From NCBI GenBank assembly GCA_937920585.1, contig CAKZSB010000144.1, forward strand, positions 1 through 64,000: a DNA stretch of 64,000 nt. Reading direction: 5' to 3'. Each line of letters starts with the position of its first letter. Position 1 is the first letter of the stretch. The position numbers and the translations under genes are program-made. The DNA is from an uncultured Granulosicoccaceae bacterium (GTDB taxonomy: Bacteria > Pseudomonadota > Gammaproteobacteria > Granulosicoccales > Granulosicoccaceae). The notes below the pieces were generated by a model, which was given only the letters and a program-made list of their open reading frames with translations, was not told where the DNA came from and searched no databases. This document shows positions 24,358 through 33,893 of the stretch, piece by piece.

Positions 24358-26726
24358 GCGCACTACCGACGCAGCTATCCGACCTGGTCCTGCCCAGATC
24401 CGGCATCCTCTCGCCGGGCACACCGATTCTGCCGCGCGGCACCGAGCGCTATCTTATTGCAGGTGGCGGCTCACTGACGCTCGATCTGCTTCCGGGTGAC
24501 ACCCTGCAGATTGTCGATCCCGAGGGCCTGCAAAACTGCGAGGTGGCGGTTTTCGATGAACATGGAAAACCCTGTAATGCCGCGCTCGACAAAACACTCG
24601 GCAGCGCACGCAGCAGCTGGATCACGTCTTTGCTGGCCGAGAATACCGAGTCGAGCCGCAAGATCGAAGCCGGACTTCGACGCCGCTCGATCAGCCCGGG
24701 CAACGACTATGCAGTGCTGCAGTGGTTAAGCGGTGACACACAAGCGGGCAGCAGCCACAGCGCACAGGCCAGCGAAAAGTTAACCTGCCTGATCGCGGCA
24801 CCTGCAGCACCCATGCGCGTCGATGAGCAATTGCCGCCAACCAGCCTGGTGGCCTGGGTCAAGCGTGCCAACATCAGTGACAGCACAGAACCCGCACTAC
24901 CCGAACCATTGGCCAATATGGATCAGGACATTCGCGTGCCGCGCATGACAGCACGCGCATTCGAGGTGAAAAAAGGCGATTACATCCAGATCATCGACGT
25001 GGAGGGACGTGAGTGCAGTGACTTCCAGTGCTTCGATGCACGCCAGCTCCAGAACGGCATTGAACGCTGCCTGGATGCCACCACCACCCGCACACTGATG
25101 GCCAGCGCCTACCCGATGCCGGGCCTGCACAGCAAGTTCTACGATCAGGAGATGACACCACTGGTACAGGTTGTTCGCGATACCTGCGGCCGTCACGATT
25201 CCTTCGGTCTGGCCTGCACTGCAAAATACTACGACGATGCCGGCTATCCCGGCCACGTCAACTGCAGCGACAATTTCAACGCTGCACTGGCTCCTTTCTC
25301 GATTGCACCGCGAGCGGGCTGGATGGCCATGAACCTGTTTTTCAACACCGCCATCGACGATCACAACCAGCTGCTTACCGACGAGCCGTGGTCGCGACCC
25401 GGCGATTATGTACTGCTCAAGGCGCTGACCGACCTGGTCTGCGTATCCTCCGCCTGTCCCGATGACATCGATCCCGCCAATGGCTGGAATCCCACCGATA
25501 TTCACGTGCGTGTCTATCCGGGCAATCACGAATTCTCCACTGCCGTGGCCTATCGCATGACCCCAGACGCAGACCCCCAACTGACCAAAGAAACCGCCTT
25601 TCATGAGCGCACCTCCCGGCTCACTGGCAATTTCACTGAATATAATGGCTACTGGCTGGCCAATCGCTATAACAATCATGGCCCTGTTTCGGAGTACTGG
25701 GCCTGTCGCGAAGGCGTGGTGGCAATAGATCTGTCACCGTTGCGCAAATACGAAATTCTCGGCCCTGACGCCGAAGAATTAATGCAAAGCTGCGTCACTC
25801 GCGATGTTCGAAAGCTCTCGCCCGGCCAGGTCGTGTACACCGCCATGTGTTACGAAAACGGCGGCATGGTTGACGACGGCACTGTGTTTCGCATGTGCGA
25901 GACCAACTTTCGCTGGGTCGGTGGCGATGACTACAGCGGCATCTGGCTGCGCGAGCAAGCGCAGAAGCGCGGCCTGAACTGTTGGGTTAAATCATCCACC
26001 GATCAACTGCACAACCTGCAGGTGCAGGGGCCACTGAGCCGCGAAGTGCTGAAAAAGATTGTCTGGACCCGACCTGACCAGACACCGCTACAGGATCTCG
26101 CGTGGTTTCGTTTTTCGGTCGCCCGCATCGGCCACGAACACGGCATTCCAATACTGGTGTCACGCACGGGCTACACCGGTGAGCTGGGCTATGAAGTCTG
26201 GTGTCACCCGAAAGATGGCGCAGCGGTCTGGGATGCTGTATTTGAAGCAGGCGAACCCCACGGCATAATACCAATGGGCCTTGAAGCACTCGACACGCTT
26301 CGCATCGAAGCCGGACTGATCTTTGCCGGTTACGAATTTACCGACGAGACCGATCCCTACGAGGCCGGCATCTCGTTTACCGTGCCACTTAAATCCAAAC
26401 AAGACGATTTCATTGGCCGCGAGGCGTTGCTGAAGCGTCGCGACAACCCACAACGCAAGCTGATTGGCCTGGAGCTGGATGGTGATGAAGTCGCCGAGCA
26501 TGGCGATTGTGTGCACATTGGCCGACAACAGATCGGCGTCATCACCAGCGGCGCGAGATCACCAAAACTATCTAAAAACATTGCGCTTTGTCGCGTGACT
26601 ACAGAGCACGCCACTCCGGGCACCAGGGTCGAGGTGGGCAAACTGGACGGCCACCAGAAACGACTCGCAGCTACTGTTTGCAGCTACCCGTTCTACGACC
26701 CGGACAAATCACGGGTACGGGCTTAA
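24354..26726 (+). CDS. tdm: Trimethylamine N-oxide demethylase (DUF1989 + GcvT fusion)
   Basis: A 790-aa protein: an N-terminal half with two DUF1989-like beta domains (about 1-180 and 190-390) and a C-terminal GcvT-type folate domain (about 410-790, starting AFHERTSRLTGNFTEY). This architecture is that of Tdm, which turns TMAO into dimethylamine and formaldehyde using Zn/Fe in the DUF1989 part and folate in the GcvT part. Candidate metal Cys include 221, 226, 278, 288, 304, 363 and 368. The start is ATG 24354, overlapping the GntR stop. Upstream in-frame codons belong to the overlapping regulator. The tmo importer and tmm nearby support the call. Confidence 0.9.
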   Translation: MSALPTQLSDLVLPRSGILSPGTPILPRGTERYLIAGGGSLTLDLLPGDTLQIVDPEGLQNCEVAVFDEHGKPCNAALDKTLGSARSSWITSLLAENTESSRKIEAGLRRRSISPGNDYAVLQWLSGDTQAGSSHSAQASEKLTCLIAAPAAPMRVDEQLPPTSLVAWVKRANISDSTEPALPEPLANMDQDIRVPRMTARAFEVKKGDYIQIIDVEGRECSDFQCFDARQLQNGIERCLDATTTRTLMASAYPMPGLHSKFYDQEMTPLVQVVRDTCGRHDSFGLACTAKYYDDAGYPGHVNCSDNFNAALAPFSIAPRAGWMAMNLFFNTAIDDHNQLLTDEPWSRPGDYVLLKALTDLVCVSSACPDDIDPANGWNPTDIHVRVYPGNHEFSTAVAYRMTPDADPQLTKETAFHERTSRLTGNFTEYNGYWLANRYNNHGPVSEYWACREGVVAIDLSPLRKYEILGPDAEELMQSCVTRDVRKLSPGQVVYTAMCYENGGMVDDGTVFRMCETNFRWVGGDDYSGIWLREQAQKRGLNCWVKSSTDQLHNLQVQGPLSREVLKKIVWTRPDQTPLQDLAWFRFSVARIGHEHGIPILVSRTGYTGELGYEVWCHPKDGAAVWDAVFEAGEPHGIIPMGLEALDTLRIEAGLIFAGYEFTDETDPYEAGISFTVPLKSKQDDFIGREALLKRRDNPQRKLIGLELDGDEVAEHGDCVHIGRQQIGVITSGARSPKLSKNIALCRVTTEHATPGTRVEVGKLDGHQKRLAATVCSYPFYDPDKSRVRA

Positions 26727-26728
26727 GC

Positions 26729-26755
26729 AAAAAACGCCCGGCCTTTGCGCCGGGC
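26729..26755 (-). terminator. Terminator of the tmo transporter operon
   Basis: Arms 26736-26742 (GCCCGGC) and 26749-26755 (GCCGGGC) with a 6-nt loop. On the minus strand six U follow (A-run 26729-26734). It lies between the convergent tdm and tmoV genes and may act on both. Confidence 0.85.
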
Positions 26756-26808
26756 TGCAGTATTCACAGTACCCGATTTCACTGCTGGTAATACCGTAAT
26801 ACCTAGCG

Positions 26809-28869
26809 CTATTCCATGCCGAGCGCCTGCTTGCGCTGATTAGCCCAGGTTCGCAATATCTGATCGATCGCCAGACCAATAAACGCAACGCAAAATCCGA
26901 GCACCAGGCCATTGCCTACACCGGCCTTGTCCGACAGCGATTTCAGGATCAGCTGACCCAGATCATCGGTGCCTATCATTGCACCGATGATCACCATCGA
27001 TAGCGCAAACACCACAGTCTGATTAATACCCAGCGCCATATGCGGAAAAGAGAGTGGCAACTCAACCGACAACCAGCGCTGTAGCCTGTTCACACCCGAC
27101 ATCGAGGCTGCATCGTGCAAAGCCTCCGGTACGCTGCGAAGCCCTTCTACGGTGTAACGCGTGGCCGGTATCGTGGAATAAACAACAATGGCGATCAACA
27201 CGGATGTATCGGTGACGCCGAACAACATCATCACCGGAATCAGGTAGATGAAAGAGGGAAAGGTCTGAAACGTATCGCAAACCGTTAGAATAAACCGCGA
27301 AGAGGCCGCATGCTGGGCGCACAGCGTTCCAACGACGATGCCAATAAACCCCGATATCAGCACTGCCATCGTCACCAGATAAGACGTAATCAATGCACGA
27401 TCCCACCATTCGGTTAAAGCGATAAACAACAGGAAAAAGCCGACGATCAGCGCCGAGCGGATTCCACCGACAATAAAACCGGCGCCCATCGCAAGCGTGA
27501 ACGTCGCCACCACCGGCATGGCAAGATAGGCGTTCTTGACCGGTATCAACACCTCAACAATCAACCACTCATTGAATCCCTTGAGAGAGTAGAAAAAAGT
27601 ATCCCATATCCAGTCGACGCCAGCCTGCCAGAACGCTGCCGTAGTGATGCCCTTGTTGTGTGGAATCAGGTATAGATAATTAAATCCTTCACGAAAAATA
27701 AACGAACCCAGCCAGGCAAGCACTACGCCCGCCACAAACACGATCAGAAACCAGAGCGAGTATTTGTGCCGTTCCCTGAAAGACTGATCGGCAAAGTAGT
27801 CAGTCTGTTTGTTTGCCCAGGCAAGCGAAAGCCTGTCGAGCACAATCGCGATCAGCACGATACAGATACCGATTTCCAGCGCCAGACCAATGCGCAAACG
27901 ATTCAGTGCGATCAATAAATCATTGCCCAGTCCCTTGGCACCGATTAGCGAGGCGATCACCACCATTGCCAGACATTGCATAATGACCTGATTGACGCCG
28001 ATCAGGATGTCGCGCCGTGCGGTGGGAATGAGTACCTGACGCAGCAACTGCCAGTCACTACAACCGCTCATCAACCCGGCTTCGGCCACTTCCGGCGGCA
28101 CTTTTTTTAGCCCGAGTATCGTGAGCCTGACCATCGGCGGCGTGGCAAAAATAATGGTGGCGATCGCACCGGCGTGATCGCCAATACCGAAAAACACCAT
28201 CACTGGAATGAGGTAGGAAAAGTGCGGCACAATCTGCGCCACGTTAAGCAACGGGTTCAGCACAGCCTCCACGCGCTTACTCTTATAACCCCATACACCA
28301 AGTGCAAGGCCAAGTAGAATGGCAACCGGTGCAGCGATCAATACAAATGACAAGGTTTGCATCGAGGGCTCCCACTGCCCGAATATAGCAATATAGACAC
28401 ACGCCGCACCAACGAACACGGCCAGGCCAATGCCACTGAGCGCATAACCGAGGATAGCGGCACCGCCGGCGACAACCGTCCACGGCAATGCCGGCCACCT
28501 GGCCCACTGATTCTCCGTCGCCCAATCCCAACCGCTGAACGTCACTATTGTCTTCACACCACCCAGTAATATCTCGCGCACAAGCTCGATCAGGAAAAGT
28601 ACAACACCGGAAATACCACGGGTGATTTCGCGCAGCAGCGGCTTCTGTTCGTACTCTTCTATATCCGGGTCATAAACTTCAATTGGCCACCACTCGAACA
28701 TCATGTAGTCAACCGAATTGTTGATAATGATGGGCAACTGGCTCAGCAAGGGCGGCAGGCGCCACAACCAGTTACCTTCAGATTGCGGCACCAGCAGGCA
28801 CAGCAGCAGAAATACCGCTACAAGCAGAAAAAACTGCAGGTACTTGCGATTCTGTAGCGCCTCGATCAT
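26809..28869 (-). CDS. tmoV: TMAO ABC transporter permease, two fused domains
   Basis: A 686-aa inner-membrane protein made of two ProW/OpuAB-type permease halves (about 1-350 and 375-686). Each has an EAA-loop: EVAEAGLMSGCSDWQLLRQ and EALHDAASMSGVNRLQRWL. A single gene thus encodes the full channel. This fused form matches the permease of the TMAO importer. It overlaps the ATPase gene by 4 bp. The choline/betaine importer family is the alternative; tdm and tmm next to it favour TMAO. Confidence 0.87.
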   Translation of the reverse strand: MIEALQNRKYLQFFLLVAVFLLLCLLVPQSEGNWLWRLPPLLSQLPIIINNSVDYMMFEWWPIEVYDPDIEEYEQKPLLREITRGISGVVLFLIELVREILLGGVKTIVTFSGWDWATENQWARWPALPWTVVAGGAAILGYALSGIGLAVFVGAACVYIAIFGQWEPSMQTLSFVLIAAPVAILLGLALGVWGYKSKRVEAVLNPLLNVAQIVPHFSYLIPVMVFFGIGDHAGAIATIIFATPPMVRLTILGLKKVPPEVAEAGLMSGCSDWQLLRQVLIPTARRDILIGVNQVIMQCLAMVVIASLIGAKGLGNDLLIALNRLRIGLALEIGICIVLIAIVLDRLSLAWANKQTDYFADQSFRERHKYSLWFLIVFVAGVVLAWLGSFIFREGFNYLYLIPHNKGITTAAFWQAGVDWIWDTFFYSLKGFNEWLIVEVLIPVKNAYLAMPVVATFTLAMGAGFIVGGIRSALIVGFFLLFIALTEWWDRALITSYLVTMAVLISGFIGIVVGTLCAQHAASSRFILTVCDTFQTFPSFIYLIPVMMLFGVTDTSVLIAIVVYSTIPATRYTVEGLRSVPEALHDAASMSGVNRLQRWLSVELPLSFPHMALGINQTVVFALSMVIIGAMIGTDDLGQLILKSLSDKAGVGNGLVLGFCVAFIGLAIDQILRTWANQRKQALGME

Positions 28870-29936
28870 GACGACTGTGCCGACGATTGCGCGGCGCGAC
28901 CTCCAAACAACATACTCACTACTCGCGAGGCACGCACCGAACCAACAATGTTGCCGCCAGAGTCAGTAACCGGAACGGGGGCTGTAGAATTCAACACTGC
29001 TTCGGCAACCGTCTCCACGATGGCATCTTTCGGCACAGTCAACGATCCATCGACTGAGACTGGTATGTCATCATCCATCACCGATTCAATTTTCAGCACC
29101 TTTTCACGCGGTACCTCTCCGGTAAATTTCCGAACGTATTCGGTCGCCGGATTTAACACAATGTTGGCAGGCGTATCGAGCTGTTCAATCACCCCGTCTT
29201 TCATAATTGCGATTCGATCAGCCAGACGCAGCGCCTCGTCGAAATCGTGGGTGACAAACAGAATGGTTTTGCTTAAAACACTCTGCAATCGCAGGAACTC
29301 ATCCTGCATTTCTTTTCTGATCAGCGGGTCCAGCGCGGAAAACGGCTCGTCGAGAAACCAGATGTCCGGCTCGATCGCGAGCGAGCGTGCAATCCCGACC
29401 CGCTGTTGCTGGCCACCAGACAATTGCCGAGGAAAATAATTCTGCCGGCCGGACAGCCCCACCAGATCGATCATCTCGGAGGCGCGCAGAATACTGTCAT
29501 TCAGGCTAACGCCTTTGACCTGCAACGGAAAGGCGATATTCTCGAGCACTGTCTTGTGCGGCAACAGCGCGAAACTCTGAAACACCATGCCCATCTTGCT
29601 TCGCCGCAACTCGATTAACTGCTTGTTGCTCATTGAGAGAATGTCCGCGCCCTCAATATAGATCTTTCCAGCCGTCGCCTGCGTAAGCCTTGAGATACAT
29701 CGCAACAAGGTCGACTTACCGGACCCTGACAACCCCATGATGATGAGCAACTCACCCGGAAAGACTTCAAAAGACGCGTTGTCGACACCGACGATGCAAC
29801 CGGCTTGCTGAAATTTCTCAGCATCGACGACACCGTTCGACTCGCGCATCATTCGCGCGGCGTTGTCACCAAATACCTTGTAGACGGATTCGCAGCGAAT
29901 GACAGGTGCGTTTGATTTTGAGTCTGCTGAAGACAT
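28866..29936 (-). CDS. tmoW: TMAO ABC transporter ATP-binding protein
   Basis: A 356-aa ABC ATPase of the ProV/OpuAA branch: Walker A GLSGSGKST, signature LSGGQQQRVGIARSL and Walker B WFLDEPFSALDP, with an N-terminal extension (VYKVFGDNAARMMRES) typical of quaternary-amine importers and a C-terminal regulatory part (about 270-356). It powers uptake through the fused permease. The gene follows tmoX after a hairpin attenuator and overlaps tmoV. Confidence 0.9.
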   Translation of the reverse strand: MSSADSKSNAPVIRCESVYKVFGDNAARMMRESNGVVDAEKFQQAGCIVGVDNASFEVFPGELLIIMGLSGSGKSTLLRCISRLTQATAGKIYIEGADILSMSNKQLIELRRSKMGMVFQSFALLPHKTVLENIAFPLQVKGVSLNDSILRASEMIDLVGLSGRQNYFPRQLSGGQQQRVGIARSLAIEPDIWFLDEPFSALDPLIRKEMQDEFLRLQSVLSKTILFVTHDFDEALRLADRIAIMKDGVIEQLDTPANIVLNPATEYVRKFTGEVPREKVLKIESVMDDDIPVSVDGSLTVPKDAIVETVAEAVLNSTAPVPVTDSGGNIVGSVRASRVVSMLFGGRAAQSSAQSS

Positions 29937-29965
29937 ATGAGTTGTTTACCGGATCAGTGTCTGGT

Positions 29966-29983
29966 ACAGCAGAAATCTGCTGT
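29966..29983. repeat. Short hairpin upstream of tmoW
   Basis: ACAGCAGA (29966-29973) and TCTGCTGT (29976-29983) are perfectly complementary, right after the U-run of the tmoX terminator on the minus strand. It could be part of the attenuator or delay translation of tmoW. Confidence 0.45.
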
Positions 29984-29987
29984 GATC

Positions 29988-30025
29988 AAAAAAAAACCCT
30001 CTGGTTCGCAGGCAAGCCAGAGGGT
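29988..30025 (-). terminator. Attenuator between tmoX and tmoW
   Basis: Arms 29996-30004 and 30017-30025 (ACCCTCTGG / CCAGAGGGT) with a 12-nt loop. A nine-U run follows on the minus strand. It lies between the binding-protein gene and the ATPase gene, an arrangement that yields more binding protein than transporter. Confidence 0.85.
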
Positions 30026-30075
30026 CTTCACTAGTGGGTCGCCTGGAAAACCATAGCGACCATCAATCGATCGCC

Positions 30076-31029
30076 CTACTTGATCCAGGGCATCCAGACA
30101 TCTTCATTGTCAGCCAGCCACTTGGCAGCAGCGTCTTTGTGATCCATTTTGTCGGTGTCGACCAAAGCCGCCATCTGACCAATCTGGGTGGTGGAGAAAT
30201 CCAGTTTGGTGAAAGCAGTGTAGGCAGCCGGGTGCGTTTTCGGGAACTTGTAGTTCGCCGCTTTTTTCAGCCAGCCTTTTGGTGAACCACATTTGCCGTC
30301 ACCACCGTCAGCGATACGACAGCCCTCGGTGTACTCGGGGAATTCGATGAACGTGAAGCCGTCTGCATCAGTGAAGTTGGGCGTCCAGTTGAACACGATA
30401 GTGCCGCGCCCTTCTTTCTTGGCTGATGCCAGTTCAGTCCACAGCGCGTCGGCACCGCCGGCAAATTTCACGGTCCACTTGTCAGCGAGGCCCAGGGCTT
30501 CGAGGCGCTCGGGCATCAGATCACCGTGCCAGCTCTGCGGGCCTTCGAGCCAACGGCCCTTGCCGCCAGAATCAGCAGTGGTAAAGTTTTCATGGCAGTC
30601 TTTCAGTGCTTCCCAGTTGGGAAGGCCCGGGCAGAGATTCTTTTCAATCACCCAGGTTGGCACGCCCATTTCTTCCAGGGTTGTCGCTGAGTGAGTGCCG
30701 GCATCGATCACGCCGCCCTTGGCCATTGCGTTGTAGAACGACTTGCCAAACGTGGACTGCCAGACTTCGTGGGAGATGGTCACATCGCCGTTGCGAATGG
30801 ATTCATATACGGCCTGGGCATCAGCCGGCACGTATTCGACATTGCTGCCCATTTTTTCGAACATGCCGCCGATGACATAGGCCATCACGATCTGGCTGGA
30901 CCAGTTGTGGATTGGAATCACGATTGGCGCGGTGCTGTCGGCGGCTTTGGCCGCACCGGTTATGGACATCAACGATACGCAGCCTGCCACCACAAGTGAG
31001 CGCAATGTTTTCGGCGTTCTTAGCTTCAT
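30076..31029 (-). CDS. tmoX: TMAO ABC transporter substrate-binding protein
   Basis: A 317-aa periplasmic binding protein (signal about 1-29, cleavage after AKA) of the OpuAC glycine-betaine type. IPIHNWSSQIVMAYVIGGMFE, SHEVWQSTFG, WLEGPQSWHGD and FNWTPNFTDADGF hold the aromatic residues that cage a methylated amine cation in this family. Next to tdm and tmm it is best read as TmoX. First gene of the transporter operon. Alternative ligands (choline, carnitine) cannot be excluded by sequence. Confidence 0.89.
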   Translation of the reverse strand: MKLRTPKTLRSLVVAGCVSLMSITGAAKAADSTAPIVIPIHNWSSQIVMAYVIGGMFEKMGSNVEYVPADAQAVYESIRNGDVTISHEVWQSTFGKSFYNAMAKGGVIDAGTHSATTLEEMGVPTWVIEKNLCPGLPNWEALKDCHENFTTADSGGKGRWLEGPQSWHGDLMPERLEALGLADKWTVKFAGGADALWTELASAKKEGRGTIVFNWTPNFTDADGFTFIEFPEYTEGCRIADGGDGKCGSPKGWLKKAANYKFPKTHPAAYTAFTKLDFSTTQIGQMAALVDTDKMDHKDAAAKWLADNEDVWMPWIK

Positions 31030-31404
31030 GTATTTCCCCTGGTCCAGATTAGGATTGAGTAGGCTCGCACCAAACCCGCAGCGCGAGTAGCTTTCGCGCT
31101 TTTGATACTACCATTCAGGCACTGAAAAAATACCATTGAAGCGCACTATAATTGTTCGTAACAGACAATCCAGTGAGCCAAATCATAACCAATTCACCCG
31201 TTTTTTGGGCCAATTTTGAACCAATACCGTCGATCTACAAGGTGACGCGGTGTCCCGATCCCGGACCATCAGCGTGCGAGCAACGATTTACCATAAAGCT
31301 TGCTTGCTGACGCTCTACTGCCACAGGATGACTGCTATCGGCGTTTTATGCGCCGGCGTTATCTGGGATAATGCGGGTGACTGGAGATCACCACGGTAAA
31401 GTAC
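31030..31404. promoter_or_regulatory. Divergent tmoX / tmm control region
   Basis: A 375-bp gap without a gene. It holds the direct repeat TACCATT at 31109-31115 and 31131-31137 (22 bp apart, two helical turns; a weaker TACCATA is at 31289). A TATAAT lies at 31147-31152. The palindrome TGTT-CGT-AACA at 31153-31163 fits the general form of GntR/FCD operators. These lie on the tmoX side, leaving about 240 bp of leader for tmm. A regulatory role is inferred. Confidence 0.6.
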
Positions 31405-32745
31405 ATGAGTAATAGAGTTGCCATTATCGGTGCCGGGCCTTGCGGCACAGCGGCCCTGAGAGCCTTTCAATCTGCCAAACAAAAGGGCGAGAAGATCCCC
31501 GAGGTCGTCTGCTTCGAGAAGCAGGATGACTGGGGCGGCCTTTGGAACTACACGTGGCGCACCGGGCTGGATGAGTTCGGCGAGCCCGTTCATGGTTCGA
31601 TGTACAGATACCTGTGGTCTAACGGCCCCAAAGAGTGTCTGGAATTCGCCGACTACACCTTCGATGAACATTTTGGCAAGCCGATCGCAAGTTATCCGCC
31701 GCGCGAAGTATTGGCCGACTACATCAAGGGCCGGGTTGAAAAGGCTGGAGTGCGCGACTGGGTGAAGTTTCGTCATCCCGTGCGCGATGTGCAGTTCCAT
31801 GCCGACACCAACGACTTCACTGTCACTGCGCACGATCTGGTCAACGATAAGCGAGTTGTTGAGAAATTCGACCACGTGATTGTTGCGAGCGGTCACTTCT
31901 CTACCCCGAATGTTCCCTACTTTGAGGGCATGGATCGATTTGAAGGTCGGGTGCTGCACGCTCACGATTTTCGCGATGCGCTGGAATTCAAAGGCAAGGA
32001 CGTGATGGTTGTTGGCGCCAGTTACTCTGCCGAGGACATTGGTTCGCAGTGCTGGAAGTACGGAGCGAAATCGATGACTGCCTGCTACCGAACCAGCCCG
32101 ATGGGATTTCACTGGCCCGACAACTGGGAAACCAAGCCGCTGCTGACCCACATCACCGGCAAGACCTGCCATTTCAAGGACGGTACCAGCAAAGAAATCG
32201 ACGCGATCATTCTCTGCACCGGCTATCTCCACCATTTCCCGTTTATGGCCGATGACATCCGGCTGCGTGCGACCAATCGCATGTGGACACCGGATCTCTA
32301 CCAGGGTGTGGCGTTCGAGCCAAACCCACGCGTGCATTACCTTGGCATGCAGGATCAGTTCTACACATTCAATATGTTCGACGCGCAAGCCTGGTGGGCG
32401 CGCGACGTCATCATGGGCAAAATTGCCGTGCCATCCGATGCCGATGTGGCGGCGCACAGCAAGAAATGGCTGGATCGCGAGGCAACACTGGAAACCGACG
32501 AAGATATGATCTGGTTCCAGGGCGACTACGTGCAGGAACTGATCGATCAGACCGATTATCCAAGTTTTGACATCGAAGCGGTCAACCAGACCTTCATGAC
32601 CTGGGAACACCACAAGCACGACGACATCATGGGGTTTCGCGACAACGCCTACAAATCGCTGATGACAGGCTCACAGTCGCCCACACACCACTCCAAATGG
32701 ACCGAGGCGATGGATGATTCGATGGCAGAGTATCTGAAGAACTGA
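31405..32745 (+). CDS. tmm: Trimethylamine monooxygenase
   Basis: A 446-aa flavin-containing monooxygenase that oxidises trimethylamine to TMAO with NADPH and O2. FAD motif GAGPCG (9-14), FMO signature [12 protein letters not shown] (179-190), NADPH motif GASYSA (204-209, with Tyr207, an active residue of bacterial Tmm) and LCTGY are all present. [14 protein letters not shown] and [19 protein letters not shown] are close to what I recall of Methylocella Tmm. It is followed after seven bases by the dehydrogenase gene, so the two form an operon. Confidence 0.94.
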   Translation: MSNRVAIIGAGPCGTAALRAFQSAKQKGEKIPEVVCFEKQDDWGGLWNYTWRTGLDEFGEPVHGSMYRYLWSNGPKECLEFADYTFDEHFGKPIASYPPREVLADYIKGRVEKAGVRDWVKFRHPVRDVQFHADTNDFTVTAHDLVNDKRVVEKFDHVIVASGHFSTPNVPYFEGMDRFEGRVLHAHDFRDALEFKGKDVMVVGASYSAEDIGSQCWKYGAKSMTACYRTSPMGFHWPDNWETKPLLTHITGKTCHFKDGTSKEIDAIILCTGYLHHFPFMADDIRLRATNRMWTPDLYQGVAFEPNPRVHYLGMQDQFYTFNMFDAQAWWARDVIMGKIAVPSDADVAAHSKKWLDREATLETDEDMIWFQGDYVQELIDQTDYPSFDIEAVNQTFMTWEHHKHDDIMGFRDNAYKSLMTGSQSPTHHSKWTEAMDDSMAEYLKN

Positions 32746-32752
32746 TCGGCAC

Positions 32753-33823
32753 ATGAGCAAATACACCCTGGCGGTAATACCCGGCGACGGCATCGGCAAC
32801 GAAGTCGTACCCGAAGGTATCAAAGTGCTCGACGCAGTAGCCGACAAATTTGGCTTCGAGCTTCAGTACACCCACTACGACTGGAGTTGCGAGCGCTACC
32901 ACCAGACCGGCAGCATGATGCCGGATGACGGGCTCTCTCAGCTTTCTGACAGCGATGGCATCTTTCTGGGAGCCGTTGGTTATCCAGGAGTGCCTGACCA
33001 CATATCGCTCTGGGGTTTGCTCATACCCATCCGCCGGCAGTTCGATCAGTATGTCAATCTGCGTCCGGTACGGCTGCTACCGGGTATAACGCCACCCCTG
33101 CGCGATAAAACGCCCGGAGACATCGATTTCTGGGTAGTGCGCGAAAACACTGAAGGCGAGTACTCGGCCGAGGGTGGTGTCTATGAAGCCGGCACCGACG
33201 AAGAATACGTGTTGCAGGAAAACCGCTTCACTCGCAAGGGCACCGACCGCATTATGCGTTACGCCTTTGAACTGGCCACTCGACTGGGCAGCAATCACGT
33301 GACATCGGCAACCAAGTCCAATGGCATATTCCACTCTATGCCCTATTGGGACACCCGCTTTGCTGAAATGGCAGCCGCCTACCCGAAAGTTACCACCGAC
33401 CAGTACCACATTGACATCCTGGCGGCACGCTTCGTTATGTCACCCGAGCGCTTTGATGTGGTTGTGGCCAGCAACCTGTTCGGCGACATCCTTTCAGACC
33501 TCGGCCCCGGGATTACCGGCACCATCGCAATCGCGCCTGGCGCTAATATCAATCCGGAGCGCGAGTATCCGTCAATGTTCGAGCCGGTTCACGGCTCGGC
33601 ACCCGATATCGCCGGGCGCAACATTGCCAACCCGATCGGCCAGATCTGGACTGCGGCAATGATGCTGGATCATCTGGGCCAGGCCGAAGCGGCAGAACAT
33701 ATTGTGTCGAGCATTTCCCGCGTCCTGAGTGGCGATACCGAACTCACGCCCGACATGGGCGGCTCGGCAACGACTCAGTCACTCGGTGATGCTATCGCCA
33801 GCGCCGTCATTGAGCACAGCTGA
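32753..33823 (+). CDS. Tartrate/D-malate-type beta-decarboxylating dehydrogenase
   Basis: A 356-aa NAD-dependent enzyme of the isocitrate/isopropylmalate family. VIPGDGIGNEVVPEG opens it, DFWVVRENTEGEYS and FGDILSDLGPGITGTIAIAPGANI are present. The ENTEGEYS loop and length match tartrate dehydrogenase / D-malate dehydrogenase (TtuC/DmlA) rather than LeuB. It is co-transcribed with tmm (7-bp gap), an unexpected partner; a link to NADPH or pyruvate supply or a separate substrate is not resolved. Confidence 0.83.
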   Translation: MSKYTLAVIPGDGIGNEVVPEGIKVLDAVADKFGFELQYTHYDWSCERYHQTGSMMPDDGLSQLSDSDGIFLGAVGYPGVPDHISLWGLLIPIRRQFDQYVNLRPVRLLPGITPPLRDKTPGDIDFWVVRENTEGEYSAEGGVYEAGTDEEYVLQENRFTRKGTDRIMRYAFELATRLGSNHVTSATKSNGIFHSMPYWDTRFAEMAAAYPKVTTDQYHIDILAARFVMSPERFDVVVASNLFGDILSDLGPGITGTIAIAPGANINPEREYPSMFEPVHGSAPDIAGRNIANPIGQIWTAAMMLDHLGQAEAAEHIVSSISRVLSGDTELTPDMGGSATTQSLGDAIASAVIEHS

Positions 33824-33893
33824 CAGGCCATGCCCTCTCCAGCGCGTTGAACAAGTTGAAAAATTAACATAATTCCAGATTAGCGCAGACAAC

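Noticed and set aside
24897-25679. Antisense open frame (260 codons) within tdm
   Set aside because: It lies wholly inside the DUF1989 part of tdm, which is well supported. It is a codon-bias shadow.
26809-28869. Choline or glycine-betaine importer as the function of the three transporter genes
   Set aside because: The family is shared, but convergence on tdm and divergence from tmm make TMAO the better reading. Kept as an alternative only.
31315-32619. Long antisense open frame (434 codons) across tmm
   Set aside because: It mirrors the coding frame of tmm, which has complete monooxygenase motifs. The antisense product has no recognisable domain and no plausible start context.
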